64,000 nucleotides of DNA from Pseudovibrio sp000156235. GTDB taxonomy: Bacteria > Pseudomonadota > Alphaproteobacteria > Rhizobiales > Stappiaceae. The notes beneath the pieces are model-generated. The model did no database searches and was not told the DNA's origin. It worked only from the letters and a program-made list of their open reading frames with translations. The DNA lies in the NCBI RefSeq assembly GCF_000156235.1, contig NZ_DS996815.1, positions 1 to 64,000 on the forward strand, given 5' to 3'. This document shows positions 43,504 through 52,265 of the stretch, piece after piece; position 1 is the stretch's first letter, and each line of letters begins with the position of its first letter. The position numbers and the translations under genes were made by a program.

Positions 43504-44502
43504 ATGGAAATTTTAGAAGCAACACATACAACACAAAACCTTAGCGCATCTGATAAAATCAAAGTCGCTCTCGCTCAGATCGCTCCGGTCTGGCTGAAGC
43601 GTGAAGCAACACTGCAAAAAGTGGCAGATGCGGTAGAACTCGCAGGCAAACAAGGCTGCCAGATCGTCACCTTTGGCGAAGCTCTGGTGCCGGGTTACCC
43701 GTTCTGGATTGAACGCACTGACGGTGCCCGCTTCAACGACCCAAAGCAAAAGGCGATTTACGCCGAGTACCTTGAGCAAGGCGTTGTGATCGAAGACGGC
43801 CACCTTGATGGCATCTGCGCAATCGCGAAGAAGTACAGCATCGCTGTTTATCTTGGTGTGATGGAGCGCGCGGCCAACAGAAGCGGCCACAGCCTTTACT
43901 GCACACTGGTTTATATCGATCAGAACGGTGAAATCGGCTCCTCTCATCGCAAGCTGCAACCAACCTATGAAGAGCGTCTTGCTTGGGCTCCGGGCGATGG
44001 CAACGGCCTGCGCGTGCATCCGCTGGGCCGCTTCACTGTTGGTGGCCTCAACTGCTTCGAAAACTGGATGCCTCTGTCTCGCGCTGCTCTGTATGCACAA
44101 GGTGAAGACCTCCACGTTGCTGTCTGGCCGGGCGGACTTCACAACACGGAAGACACAACCCGCTTCGTTGCGAAGGAAAGCAGAAGCTATGTGATTTCAG
44201 TATCCGGCCTCATGCGTCCATCAGACTTCCCGCAAGACACGCTGGAGCTCGCCGAAATTCTGGAAAACAGCAATGACTTCCTCGCAAACGGTGGCTCCTG
44301 TATCTCCGCACCGGATGGCTCCTGGGTCGTTGAACCTCAGGTCGGCAAAGAAGTGCTTATCACGGCTGAGCTGGATCATGCTGTGGTACGTGGTGAACGC
44401 CAGAACTTCGATCCGACCGGCCACTACAGCCGCCCGGACGTGACACGTTTGGTCGTCGATCGCAAACGCCAGCAACTGGCTGATTTCATCGACGCTGAAT
44501 GA
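43504..44502 (+). CDS. Nitrilase (copy 1)
   Basis: This 332-residue true nitrilase hydrolyses a nitrile to acid and ammonia. The triad is visible: Glu in FGEALVPGYPFW, Lys in SSHRKLQPTYEE and Cys184 in GGLNCFENW. The C-terminal HYSRPDVTRLVVDRKR is typical of aliphatic and arylaceto-nitrilases that form helical oligomers. Most members have CWEN at the nucleophile; here it is CFEN. A very similar second copy follows 223 bases later. The substrate is not known. Confidence 0.93.
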   Translation: MEILEATHTTQNLSASDKIKVALAQIAPVWLKREATLQKVADAVELAGKQGCQIVTFGEALVPGYPFWIERTDGARFNDPKQKAIYAEYLEQGVVIEDGHLDGICAIAKKYSIAVYLGVMERAANRSGHSLYCTLVYIDQNGEIGSSHRKLQPTYEERLAWAPGDGNGLRVHPLGRFTVGGLNCFENWMPLSRAALYAQGEDLHVAVWPGGLHNTEDTTRFVAKESRSYVISVSGLMRPSDFPQDTLELAEILENSNDFLANGGSCISAPDGSWVVEPQVGKEVLITAELDHAVVRGERQNFDPTGHYSRPDVTRLVVDRKRQQLADFIDAE

Positions 44503-44527
44503 AACTAAATACTCAGGAGTAAAGAGT

Positions 44528-44615
44528 GAGGCAGGACGTAAAGTAGCCCAGTTTTTCTCTCAAAAATTTCAGTGAAGTTGAGAGAAGCAACCCGCTACAG
44601 ACCAACCTGCCTCAT
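44528..44615. repeat. Long interrupted palindrome between the nitrilase copies
   Basis: Three pairs of arms are nested: TGAGGCAGG (44528-44536) with CCTGCCTCA (44607-44615), GTAGC (44544-44548) with GCTAC (44595-44599), and TTCTCTCAA (44556-44564) with TTGAGAGAA (44579-44587). Both internal loops are 7 bases on each side, and the end loop is 14. The symmetry suggests one folded RNA or an old mobile palindrome. Confidence 0.7.
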
Positions 44616-44672
44616 AGTAAGATTAAGATCTGGAACGGCAAAATCTTGTCATTCAAACGACATTGGACTTTG

Positions 44673-44694
44673 CGGCCCTGCCGGGCTTCTTTTT
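44673..44694 (+). terminator. Possible weak terminator before nitrilase 2
   Basis: A short GCCC/GGGC stem (alternatively CGGC/GCCG) is followed by TTCTTTTT, 32 bases before the nitrilase 2 start. The stem is only 4 pairs, so this is tentative. Confidence 0.35.
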
Positions 44695-44725
44695 GATCTT
44701 CACCTTGCATACTGAGTACTAAGCC

Positions 44726-45721
44726 ATGGAAATTTTGGAAGTTACGCATACATCGCAAAACCCATCCGCATCAGACAAAATCAAAGTGGCCCTCGCGCAG
44801 ATCGCACCGGTCTGGCTGAAGCGAGAAGCGACCTTGCAAAAGGTACTGGATGCGGTGGAGTTGGCGGGCAAACAGGGCTGCCAACTCGTGGCCTTTGGCG
44901 AAACACTTGTGCCGGGGTATCCCTTCTGGATCGAGCGAACAGATGGAGCACGGTTCAACGACCCAAAGCAAAAAGCCATGTATGCGCGATTTCTGGATCA
45001 AGGCGTCGTCATTGAGGAAGGCCACCTCGATGCAGTCTGCGCCATGGCGAAGAAACACAGCATATCCATCTACCTCGGTGTGATGGAGCGGGCGGCGAAC
45101 AGAAGCGGCCACAGCCTCTACTGCACGCTGGTCTACATTGATCAAAACGGAGAGATCGGATCAGTCCATCGCAAGCTGCAACCAAGCTATGCGGAGCGCC
45201 TTGCATGGGCACCGGGTGATGGCAACGGCTTGCGGGTGCATCCACTAGGCCGGTTCACCGTTGGAGGCCTTAACTGCGCAGAAAACTGGATGCCGCTTTC
45301 CCGTGTTGCCCTGTATGCGCAAGGCGAAGATTTGCATGTAGCTGTCTGGCCGGGTGGTTTGCGAAACACGGAAGACCCAACCCGCTTCGTGGCAAAGGAA
45401 AGCAGAAGCTACACACTCTCTGTCTCCGGCCTCATGCGGGCTTCAGATTTTCCGGAGGATACGCCGGAACTCGCTGAAATCCTTGAAGGCAGCAGTGAGT
45501 TCCTCGCTGATGGCGGTTCCTGCATCGCTGCGCCGGATGGCTCATGGATTGTGGAGCCGCAAGTGGGCAGGGAGATTCTGATCACCGCAGAGCTGGATCA
45601 CGCCATGGTCCGTGCTGAGCGCCAACTCTTCGACCCAACCGGTCACTACAGCCGACCGGATGTAACCCGCTTGGTCGTCGACCGAAAACGTCAGCAGCTT
45701 GCTGATTTTGTCGACTCTTAA
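44726..45721 (+). CDS. Nitrilase (copy 2)
   Basis: This 331-residue paralog of copy 1 is collinear without gaps and roughly 85-90 percent identical by eye. The triad Glu, Lys and Cys184 is kept. The residue after the nucleophile is Ala (GGLNCAENW) where copy 1 has Phe and most nitrilases have Trp. Other changes cluster at YARFLDQ, the YTLSV strand and the segment near SSEFLADGG. A change in substrate range is plausible. Both copies start with MEILE, so the duplication covers the whole gene. Confidence 0.93.
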   Translation: MEILEVTHTSQNPSASDKIKVALAQIAPVWLKREATLQKVLDAVELAGKQGCQLVAFGETLVPGYPFWIERTDGARFNDPKQKAMYARFLDQGVVIEEGHLDAVCAMAKKHSISIYLGVMERAANRSGHSLYCTLVYIDQNGEIGSVHRKLQPSYAERLAWAPGDGNGLRVHPLGRFTVGGLNCAENWMPLSRVALYAQGEDLHVAVWPGGLRNTEDPTRFVAKESRSYTLSVSGLMRASDFPEDTPELAEILEGSSEFLADGGSCIAAPDGSWIVEPQVGREILITAELDHAMVRAERQLFDPTGHYSRPDVTRLVVDRKRQQLADFVDS

Positions 45722-45813
45722 TAAAACGAACTGCGTAATTGATATATGACTGCGCAGTGCCGAAGATTACTCGCTGATCCTCGGATAAAACACACTTGAA
45801 AATGGAGTGCCTT

Positions 45814-46758
45814 ATGAACCTGGTCTTGTCTCTCAAAAACTTCAACGAAGCTGAGTGGATCGACCGGCTACAAGCACTCCTGCCCAACCGAAAGATCGAA
45901 GGCTGGAATGGCGGTGTCTCCGAGCCGGAAAAGGCAGAGTATCTGCTTGCATGGAAACCAGACCCAGCTGTTTTCGCTGCTCTGCCGAACCTGAAAGTAA
46001 TCTTCTCATTGGGCGCAGGTGTTGACCATCTCACCTCTCTGCAAGAGCTTCCACAGCTTCCACTCGTGCGCATCGTTGATCCGGACCTGACCAGTCGCAT
46101 GACCGAGTGGGTCGTCTTCCAAACATTGCTCCACCATCGCCAACACCTGACGTACGCGGCTCAACAAGAAGCGGGCGTTTGGCATGGCCACAGGCAATGG
46201 GCTGCAAAAGATGTTCGTGTCGGCATTCTGGGGCTTGGAGAGCTGGGATTGGATTCCGCCAAAGCGCTCAAATCACTCGGTTTCAACGTTGCAGGTTGGT
46301 CCCGCACGTTGAAAACGGCTGAAGGCATTGAAAGCTTTGCCGGTGAAGACCAGCTGGAAGCATTCCTGAGCCGCACGGATATTCTGGTCAACCTTCTGCC
46401 ATCTACGCCAGCAACTCATAAACTGATTAACGCAGATCGACTTGCCATGTTATCGCAAAATGGAGCGCTTGGTGGTCCTGTCTACATCAACGCAGGTCGC
46501 GGTGCGACGCAGGACGAAATCGCGATTGATGCAGCTTTGACGTCTGGCACACTCAAAGGCGCAAGTCTCGATGTGTTTGCTATTGAGCCTCTGCCGGAAG
46601 AGAGCCCGCTCTGGAAACAGAAAAACTGCATCATCACCCCACATGTTGCCGCCGAAAGCGACCCGCAGGCGCTTTCAGAGTACGTCGTAAAGCAAATCAA
46701 GAGCTTTGAGAGTGGGGAGGCCTTGGAGAACCTCGTAGACTTGGAAGTTGGCTACTAA
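45814..46758 (+). CDS. ghrA: Glyoxylate/hydroxypyruvate reductase A-like 2-hydroxyacid dehydrogenase
   Basis: The protein is 314 residues from ATG 45814, with GGAG 6 bases upstream; ATG 45802 is an alternative. It is a GhrA-type D-2-hydroxyacid dehydrogenase: the Rossmann motif GILGLGELG, catalytic Arg in INAGRGATQ, Glu in AIEPLPEESPLW and His in ITPHVAAES. It reduces glyoxylate, hydroxypyruvate or a related 2-oxoacid with NADPH. A 2-hydroxyacid could be the nitrilase product from a cyanohydrin, which would make this its next step. That link is inference. Confidence 0.9.
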   Translation: MNLVLSLKNFNEAEWIDRLQALLPNRKIEGWNGGVSEPEKAEYLLAWKPDPAVFAALPNLKVIFSLGAGVDHLTSLQELPQLPLVRIVDPDLTSRMTEWVVFQTLLHHRQHLTYAAQQEAGVWHGHRQWAAKDVRVGILGLGELGLDSAKALKSLGFNVAGWSRTLKTAEGIESFAGEDQLEAFLSRTDILVNLLPSTPATHKLINADRLAMLSQNGALGGPVYINAGRGATQDEIAIDAALTSGTLKGASLDVFAIEPLPEESPLWKQKNCIITPHVAAESDPQALSEYVVKQIKSFESGEALENLVDLEVGY

Positions 46759-46776
46759 GCGGATTATTTCTTGATG

Positions 46777-46838
46777 AAACCTTAGCGGGAAAGCCCGAAA
46801 ACCCAAACAAGTTGAGTGCCTCAATCAATCTAAGGTTT
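46777..46838. repeat. Inverted repeat between ghrA and the pilin gene
   Basis: AAACCTTAG (46777-46785) and CTAAGGTTT (46830-46838) are perfect inverted copies 44 bases apart. A small CGGG-AAAG-CCCG hairpin sits just inside the left arm. There is no T-run. It may end ghrA transcription inefficiently or shape the pilin leader. Confidence 0.5.
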
Positions 46839-46842
46839 AGCT

Positions 46843-46889
46843 GCAAGGAGTAGCATCACACACAACTATAACAATAAAGTTGTGATCTG
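46843..46889 (+). promoter_or_regulatory. Structured leader of the Flp pilin gene
   Basis: The only good ribosome site, AAGGAG (46845-46850), lies 39 bases before the ATG. Between them CACAACT (46861-46867) pairs with AGTTGTG (46878-46884). Folding this hairpin would bring the site much closer to the start codon, so translation may depend on the fold. This is inference. Confidence 0.4.
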
Positions 46890-47105
46890 ATGCTCTCCAT
46901 CCTGCGAGGTTTGTTCCAGCGAGAACTGGGCAGTGCGACAATTGAATTCGGGCTTATCTCTGGCCTTATCGCTCTGGCCATCCTCGCCATGGTGTCTGCC
47001 CCCACACTCACCAATTCTGCCTTTGTTCCAGCCAGTAACAAGGCACAGATCGGTGAAGCGGAGCGTGATCTGCAACTGTGGGAACTCGTGAAACCAAACA
47101 ATTAA
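46890..47105 (+). CDS. Flp-family type IVb pilin
   Basis: This 71-residue prepilin has a short basic leader (MLSILRGLFQRELG), a cleavage site of the G-SATIEF type and a hydrophobic helix (GLISGLIALAILAMVSAP) with the Glu at position +5. A short polar tail follows. Most Flp pilins have EY after the cleavage site where this has EF. It is probably the main pilus subunit of the cpa/tad system. No good ribosome site lies close to the start. Confidence 0.85.
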   Translation: MLSILRGLFQRELGSATIEFGLISGLIALAILAMVSAPTLTNSAFVPASNKAQIGEAERDLQLWELVKPNN

Positions 47106-47213
47106 ATTTGTAAATAAATGAGGTTTCAGGAGATAAAAATATCAGTCGTTAAGCTCCTGTTTGGATTTACCCTTGCAAAACCATAGTACGGTATTTGTGG
47201 GAGAGATCACGAC

Positions 47214-47726
47214 ATGATTGCAAATGGACTATTGATCATATTTCCATTGCTGCTTGCAGTTGCTGCTTTCTTTGATCTCTTCACTATGACAATCCCGAAC
47301 AAACTCAACTTGCTTCTTGTCGTTGCATTTGTCGCCATGGCCTTCCTGCTACAGCTACCACTCCAACAAGTGGGCATGAGCTTCGCATTAGGCTTCGGCG
47401 TCATGGTCATTGGCTTTGGATTGTTCGCTCTGGGTGTGATGGGCGGCGGTGATGTCAAATTTCTAGCCGCAATCTCACTCTGGCTGGGTTTGTCCATGAA
47501 CATGTTGGACTTCATCCTGCTTACCAGCATCTATGGCGGGGCATTAACGCTGGTCATCCTGGCATTGCGAAAAGTGCCGTACTTCCCGCAGTTCATGCAT
47601 GGGCAGGCGTGGTTGTTGAAGTTGCACGATAAAAAGTCCGGTGTTCCCTATGGAATAGCCATCGCGATAGCAGGGATTCAGGTGTATCCGAACACCCTCT
47701 GGTTCTCGCAGATTCCAACTTTGTGA
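47214..47726 (+). CDS. cpaA: Prepilin peptidase CpaA (A24 family)
   Basis: This 170-residue membrane peptidase cleaves Flp prepilins. The two catalytic Asp are in FFDLFTMTIPNKLN and in GVMGGGDVKFLAAISLWLG (GxGD motif). It has about five membrane helices. GGGAGAG precedes the ATG. It follows the pilin gene by 108 bases, the normal order. Confidence 0.93.
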   Translation: MIANGLLIIFPLLLAVAAFFDLFTMTIPNKLNLLLVVAFVAMAFLLQLPLQQVGMSFALGFGVMVIGFGLFALGVMGGGDVKFLAAISLWLGLSMNMLDFILLTSIYGGALTLVILALRKVPYFPQFMHGQAWLLKLHDKKSGVPYGIAIAIAGIQVYPNTLWFSQIPTL

Positions 47727-47956
47727 GCATATCGCGAGCAATTAATCTAAACAAAGTATTAATGTTTGGAACTAGTGTGTCTTCACTGGGGCTAACCTGT
47801 TGCTCTTCATAGATATTCCCAAATTGACTCTATGCACATAAGTAAAAATTACAAATGTAGTGTTGTTACGGAATATTAACTATGTCTTGACAATTTTTGC
47901 TCAAATTAGGGTTAACGAATGCTGCTTAGCCAAATCTCTTAGAGGGTGGGTGCCAC

Positions 47957-48736
47957 ATGAAGGCCTCCAGATTATTAGTTTTAATTATCGCTTTAAGCGC
48001 CGGTGGATTGGCCGCTTGGCTAAACCTGTCTTCTGGTTCCCGGGAGCCGGCACAAACCATCGTTGTGCAGGAACAGGAAATACCTTCTCTGGAAATTCTT
48101 GTCGCCGCACAGGATCTCAAAGTCGGCACCGCTCTCACTGAGGGTGATCTGAGCTGGGCCAAATGGCCGGAAGAATCTGTATCTGACGGCGTGATCCTGC
48201 GAAGCTCCAGTCCTCAGGCGGACGAAGAGTTCCTCGGCCAAATCATCAAAGCTGCAATGTTCAGCGGTGAACCAATCCGCGCAGAACGTTTGATTAACAC
48301 CGACAAAGGCTTCCTTGCTGCGATCCTCCCAAAAGGAAAACGCGCAGTTGCTGTGCCGGTGGACGCGGTCTCCACGGCGGGTGGTTTCATTCTTCCTGGC
48401 GATAAGGTTGACGTGCTGATCAGCATGCAGGCCAAGAAACGCGATGAAGGCTTCATCAGTGAAACGCTTCTCGAGAACATCAAGGTGCTCGCCATCGACA
48501 CCACGACAGCGTCAGAGAACAGCGAAAAGGCCATGTCACCGGATCAGACTGCCACGCTGGAACTCTTCCCTCACGAAGCCGAGACGATCGCACGCGCCAC
48601 TCAAATGGGAACGCTCTCGCTGTCACTGCGCAGCGCAGCGGACTCAAAAGATGGTGTGAAGCAACCACCACGCGTGAAAGGTGGTGTGAAGTTTGTGAAG
48701 TACGGGATTGCCTCCCAGTCTGTTAACGGAAATTAG
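47957..48736 (+). CDS. cpaB: Flp pilus assembly protein CpaB
   Basis: This 259-residue protein has an N-terminal membrane anchor (LLVLIIALSAGGLAAWL) and a SAF domain (EILVAAQDLKVGTALTEGDLSW). The RcpC/CpaB region follows (FLAAILPKGKRAVAVPVDAVS; GFILPGDKVDVLIS). It acts in the periplasm with the CpaC secretin. The 230-base gap before it is AT-rich and probably carries a promoter; a TTGACA sits at 47887-47892 but lacks a clear -10. Confidence 0.94.
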   Translation: MKASRLLVLIIALSAGGLAAWLNLSSGSREPAQTIVVQEQEIPSLEILVAAQDLKVGTALTEGDLSWAKWPEESVSDGVILRSSSPQADEEFLGQIIKAAMFSGEPIRAERLINTDKGFLAAILPKGKRAVAVPVDAVSTAGGFILPGDKVDVLISMQAKKRDEGFISETLLENIKVLAIDTTTASENSEKAMSPDQTATLELFPHEAETIARATQMGTLSLSLRSAADSKDGVKQPPRVKGGVKFVKYGIASQSVNGN

Positions 48737-48746
48737 TAGGTAAACT

Positions 48747-50198
48747 ATGGTTTTTCATCGACACATTCGTCCGGCGAGAAGTTTACCGCAGAAATCCCGT
48801 TTCAGCGGAGCTCTCCTAAACCTGTTCATGGCGCTGACACTGACAGTTACCGCACCTCAACTGGCCACAGCCCAAACCAACTTCGAAGCCACAGTAGAAG
48901 TCACCTCCCAACACAGCGTCAAAGTCCGCCAGCTGAATGTGGGTGAAGGAAGATCTATTGTTCTGAACACAAACGAAGAAGTTCGTGATGTGTTGGTTTC
49001 GAACCCAAAGATTGCAGATGCAGTTGTTCGAACAAGAAATCGTGTTTTTGTCTTTGGAAACGAAACAGGGCAGGCTTCTCTTGTCTTGTTTGGTAATGGT
49101 GGCAAACAATTAGCGTCGTTTAATCTGAATGTTCAACCCGATCCATCTGGTCTTATCGAACTCATCCAGCGACTGCTTCCAAACTCTGCAATTAATGCTG
49201 ATATCGTAAACGAGAGTGTTGTTCTCTCCGGTACTGCTATTTCTGCTCTTGAAGCCCAGCAAGCTTACGATATTGCTCTGAAGTTTGTTGGCAATGACGA
49301 CAAGAAGATAGTCAATACAATCGCCGTTGCTGAAAAAGATCAGGTCCAGTTGAAAGTGACGGTAGCTGAAGTTGAGCGCACGACAATCAAACAGTTAGGC
49401 GTGAGCCTACAAGGCGCATTGTCTATTGGTGCGTTGGATGTCAAATTTAACACATCGCCTGCATACAACATCAATCCGTCAGTTGTGAATGCTGGTCTTT
49501 TTCAAGGACAGCTGCCAATTGGTGGTGGTTCAATTGTACCGACGATCAAGGCACTTGAACGTGATGGAGTGATGAAAACACTCGCTGAACCAACACTGGT
49601 TGCAGTCTCTGGTGAGAATGCAAGTTTCCTGGCCGGTGGTGAATTCCCAATTCCAGTTGCTTATGAAGACAACAAAATCAGTTTGGAGTTTAAACCATTC
49701 GGTGTTGGGTTGGATTTTACTCCTGTTGTGTTGTCTGAAGGGCGTATCAAACTTCGTATTAAAACCGAGGTTAGTGAGCTGAGTTCCGAAGGCGCGGTTA
49801 ACTTGGCTGGTGCAATTTCTGTATCTGCTTTGAAAGTACGCCGCGCAGAATCTACGTTGGAGCTGCCATCAGGTGGTACGTTGGTAATGGCCGGCTTGTT
49901 GAAGCACAATTATGGTCAGGAAATTGATGGGATACCTGGTTTGAAAGATGTTCCAATTCTTGGAACCATGTTTAAGAGCCGCGATTACATCAATAAACAA
50001 ACCGAGCTGGTAATTTTTGTAACACCTTATGTCGTAAGGCCAGTTGCACGTTCTCAGATCGCGCGCCCGGATGACAACTTCGCAGCGCCGAGTGATCAAT
50101 CAACGATTTTTCTAAACCAGCTTAGCCGGATTTACAGGTCAACAGATGCACCTGTTAAAGGCAGCTATCACGGTAAAATTGGCTACATTTACGAGTGA
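48747..50198 (+). CDS. cpaC: Flp pilus outer-membrane secretin CpaC (RcpA)
   Basis: This 483-residue protein has a signal peptide ending near LATAQ and a pilus-assembly N domain (RSIVLNTNEEVRDVLVSNP). A BON-like part follows, then the secretin domain (VPTIKALERDGVMKTLAEP; LPSGGTLVMAGLLK; VPILGTMFKSR). It forms the outer-membrane channel. Codons are richer in A/T than in the housekeeping genes of this window. The cpaD gene begins at its stop codon. Confidence 0.94.
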   Translation: MVFHRHIRPARSLPQKSRFSGALLNLFMALTLTVTAPQLATAQTNFEATVEVTSQHSVKVRQLNVGEGRSIVLNTNEEVRDVLVSNPKIADAVVRTRNRVFVFGNETGQASLVLFGNGGKQLASFNLNVQPDPSGLIELIQRLLPNSAINADIVNESVVLSGTAISALEAQQAYDIALKFVGNDDKKIVNTIAVAEKDQVQLKVTVAEVERTTIKQLGVSLQGALSIGALDVKFNTSPAYNINPSVVNAGLFQGQLPIGGGSIVPTIKALERDGVMKTLAEPTLVAVSGENASFLAGGEFPIPVAYEDNKISLEFKPFGVGLDFTPVVLSEGRIKLRIKTEVSELSSEGAVNLAGAISVSALKVRRAESTLELPSGGTLVMAGLLKHNYGQEIDGIPGLKDVPILGTMFKSRDYINKQTELVIFVTPYVVRPVARSQIARPDDNFAAPSDQSTIFLNQLSRIYRSTDAPVKGSYHGKIGYIYE

Positions 50199-50209
50199 GG
50201 ATGCGTTCA

Positions 50210-50944
50210 ATGAGTGTACATATGTCACCCTCTACAAAGTGTAGCGGTTTTATCAGGAAGACTGTCGTATCTGTAGGTGGTTTACTATTGCTAGCTGCTT
50301 GTAACTCAACGTCATCTTACGTTGAACAGCATACTGTTGCTGATATTGATTACAGAAAACGGCATCCGATTGTTATTACTGAAGTGCCTGAGAATTTTGA
50401 TATTCCAGTTTCTGGTGAAGCTAGAAATCTGAACCGTTCACTGAAGACAGCCGTAGCAGCCTTTGGTCAACAAGCAATCGTTGATGGAAATGGTTTTGTA
50501 GAAGTTTTAGTTCCTTCCGGATCCGCAAATGAGGCAGCGGTGAGAGCAATTTCTCCGCAAATCAGAACAGCGTTAAAGCAAGGTGGAATGGAAGCAAACA
50601 AGATCGTTATGAGGTCATATTCTGTTTCTGATATGGCTGCATCTGCTCCCGTTCGCCTCTCCTTTATGCGGATAAAAGGAGCAGTCCGAGATTGCGGAAA
50701 CTGGCCAACTGGCATGGTCGTCAATCATCAGAATCTTGATTACCATAACTTTGGTTGCGCATCGCAAGCAAATCTCGCCGCGGTGGTAGACAATCCTACC
50801 GATTTGCTGCGTCCACGTACGCTTGGTCCTAATGACCCAAGCCGTACAAACGTAGTTCTGACCAAGAACCGGGCAGGTGAAGTAACCGCTGGGGATTATG
50901 CAACCGGTGTTGGCGCAGCGATATCCTCTGTAGCGCAGAACTAG
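50210..50944 (+). CDS. cpaD: Pilus lipoprotein CpaD
   Basis: The protein is 244 residues from ATG 50210, for which GAGG lies 9 bases upstream; GTG 50195 and ATG 50201 are in-frame alternatives. A lipobox (LLLLAACNS) marks it as a lipoprotein. Family segments include YRKRHPIVITEVPE, NWPTGMVVNHQNLDYHNFGC and the C-terminal TGVGAAISSV. CpaD helps place and stabilise the secretin in the outer membrane. Confidence 0.9.
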   Translation: MSVHMSPSTKCSGFIRKTVVSVGGLLLLAACNSTSSYVEQHTVADIDYRKRHPIVITEVPENFDIPVSGEARNLNRSLKTAVAAFGQQAIVDGNGFVEVLVPSGSANEAAVRAISPQIRTALKQGGMEANKIVMRSYSVSDMAASAPVRLSFMRIKGAVRDCGNWPTGMVVNHQNLDYHNFGCASQANLAAVVDNPTDLLRPRTLGPNDPSRTNVVLTKNRAGEVTAGDYATGVGAAISSVAQN

Positions 50945-50955
50945 TGGGATAAAAC

Positions 50956-52236
50956 ATGAGTGATTTGGCATATAAGGGGTCTGGCAACGACCCAATGCAA
51001 AATTCGTCAGGGCAACTCTCAACCTCTGAGTTTCAGTTCGTAAGCATCCCGCGGATATCTGTTCAGGCATTTTGCTTGGATGCGCAGACTGCTGAGACGA
51101 TCCAAAATGCAAGTCTGGATCGCCGCATGTCCAAGGCGCACACGATGGTGCGACAGGGAGGCATTCCAGCCGCTGTAGAGACCTTCCAAAGCGCCGCAAC
51201 ACCTAACTTTTTGATCGTAGAGTCTCTCTCTAGTCCTAATGAGGTTATTGAGGAGCTGGATCAGCTTGCTGAAGTTTGTGATGCTGGGACCAATGTGCTG
51301 GTTATCGGTCGTGTAAACGATGTGAACCTCTATCGCGCGCTCATTCAGCGCGGTGTTGGCGAGTACATTGTTGGGCCAGTCGATATCGCACAGATCATCA
51401 ATACAATTGGCCAGTTTTATTCAGATACAGAAGCCGAACCGTTTGGTCGTACGATTGCTGTGATCGGTGCTAAAGGTGGGTGTGGTGCTTCATCTGTTGC
51501 ACACAATCTCTCTTGGTCCATCGCCAAAACCTTAGACAATGATGTCGCGATTGCTGATCTGGATTTGCCTTTCGGAACCGCTGGTCTGGACTTCAACCAG
51601 GACCCGCTGCAAGGCGTGATGGAAGCTGTTGCTTCACCTGAGCGTCTGGATGACACACTGCTCGATCGTTTGCTCTCAAAGTGTAATGACCGCCTGAGCC
51701 TGCTCGCAGCGCCAGCAACGCTTGATCAGACCTATGACTTTGAAACCGACAAGTTCGATCAAGTCATTGAAGTGATGCAGAAGGGCACGCCAACAGTTGT
51801 CTTGGATTTGCCTCATACGTGGAACGGCTGGGTTCGTCATATCCTTGCACATGTAGATGAAGTTCTGATCGTAGCGGAGCCTGATTTGGCCAACCTGCGC
51901 AATGCTAAGAACCTCGTTGATAGCATCGGACAACTGCGTCCGAATGATGCAAAGCCTTACTTGGTTCTGAACAAGGTTGGTATTCCAAAGCGTCCTGAGA
52001 TCAAGCCTGATGAGTTCAGCAGCGCGTTGGATGTAGTTTCCTTGGCATCGATGCCATTTGAGCCAGCACTGTTTGGTACAGCTTCCAACAATGGCCAGAT
52101 GATTGCTGAGTTTGATAGCCGGCATGCGGTGTCTGGTCTGTTTGAAGAGATTGCGGCGAAAGTAACTGGCAAGGCTGAGATGAACCAGAAGAGTAAATCT
52201 CTCTTCGCATCCCTAATGAAAAAAGTCCGTAAATAG
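50956..52236 (+). CDS. cpaE: Pilus assembly/localisation ATPase CpaE (TadZ)
   Basis: This 426-residue protein has an N-terminal receiver-like domain and a MinD/ParA-type ATPase with the deviant Walker A GAKGGCGASSVAHN near residue 173. The switch region ADLDLPFGTAGLDFNQD follows. CpaE/TadZ proteins fix the pilus machine at a cell pole. The receiver part lacks an obvious Asp-pocket arrangement, as in other family members. It lies 11 bases after cpaD. Confidence 0.92.
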   Translation: MSDLAYKGSGNDPMQNSSGQLSTSEFQFVSIPRISVQAFCLDAQTAETIQNASLDRRMSKAHTMVRQGGIPAAVETFQSAATPNFLIVESLSSPNEVIEELDQLAEVCDAGTNVLVIGRVNDVNLYRALIQRGVGEYIVGPVDIAQIINTIGQFYSDTEAEPFGRTIAVIGAKGGCGASSVAHNLSWSIAKTLDNDVAIADLDLPFGTAGLDFNQDPLQGVMEAVASPERLDDTLLDRLLSKCNDRLSLLAAPATLDQTYDFETDKFDQVIEVMQKGTPTVVLDLPHTWNGWVRHILAHVDEVLIVAEPDLANLRNAKNLVDSIGQLRPNDAKPYLVLNKVGIPKRPEIKPDEFSSALDVVSLASMPFEPALFGTASNNGQMIAEFDSRHAVSGLFEEIAAKVTGKAEMNQKSKSLFASLMKKVRK

Positions 52237-52265
52237 TCCTTGGGCTGATTTAAAGGCGTTAGAAT

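Noticed and set aside
47887..47915. TTGACA upstream of cpaB as a sigma-70 promoter
   Set aside because: No acceptable -10 hexamer lies at 16-18 bases, so I did not list it as a feature.
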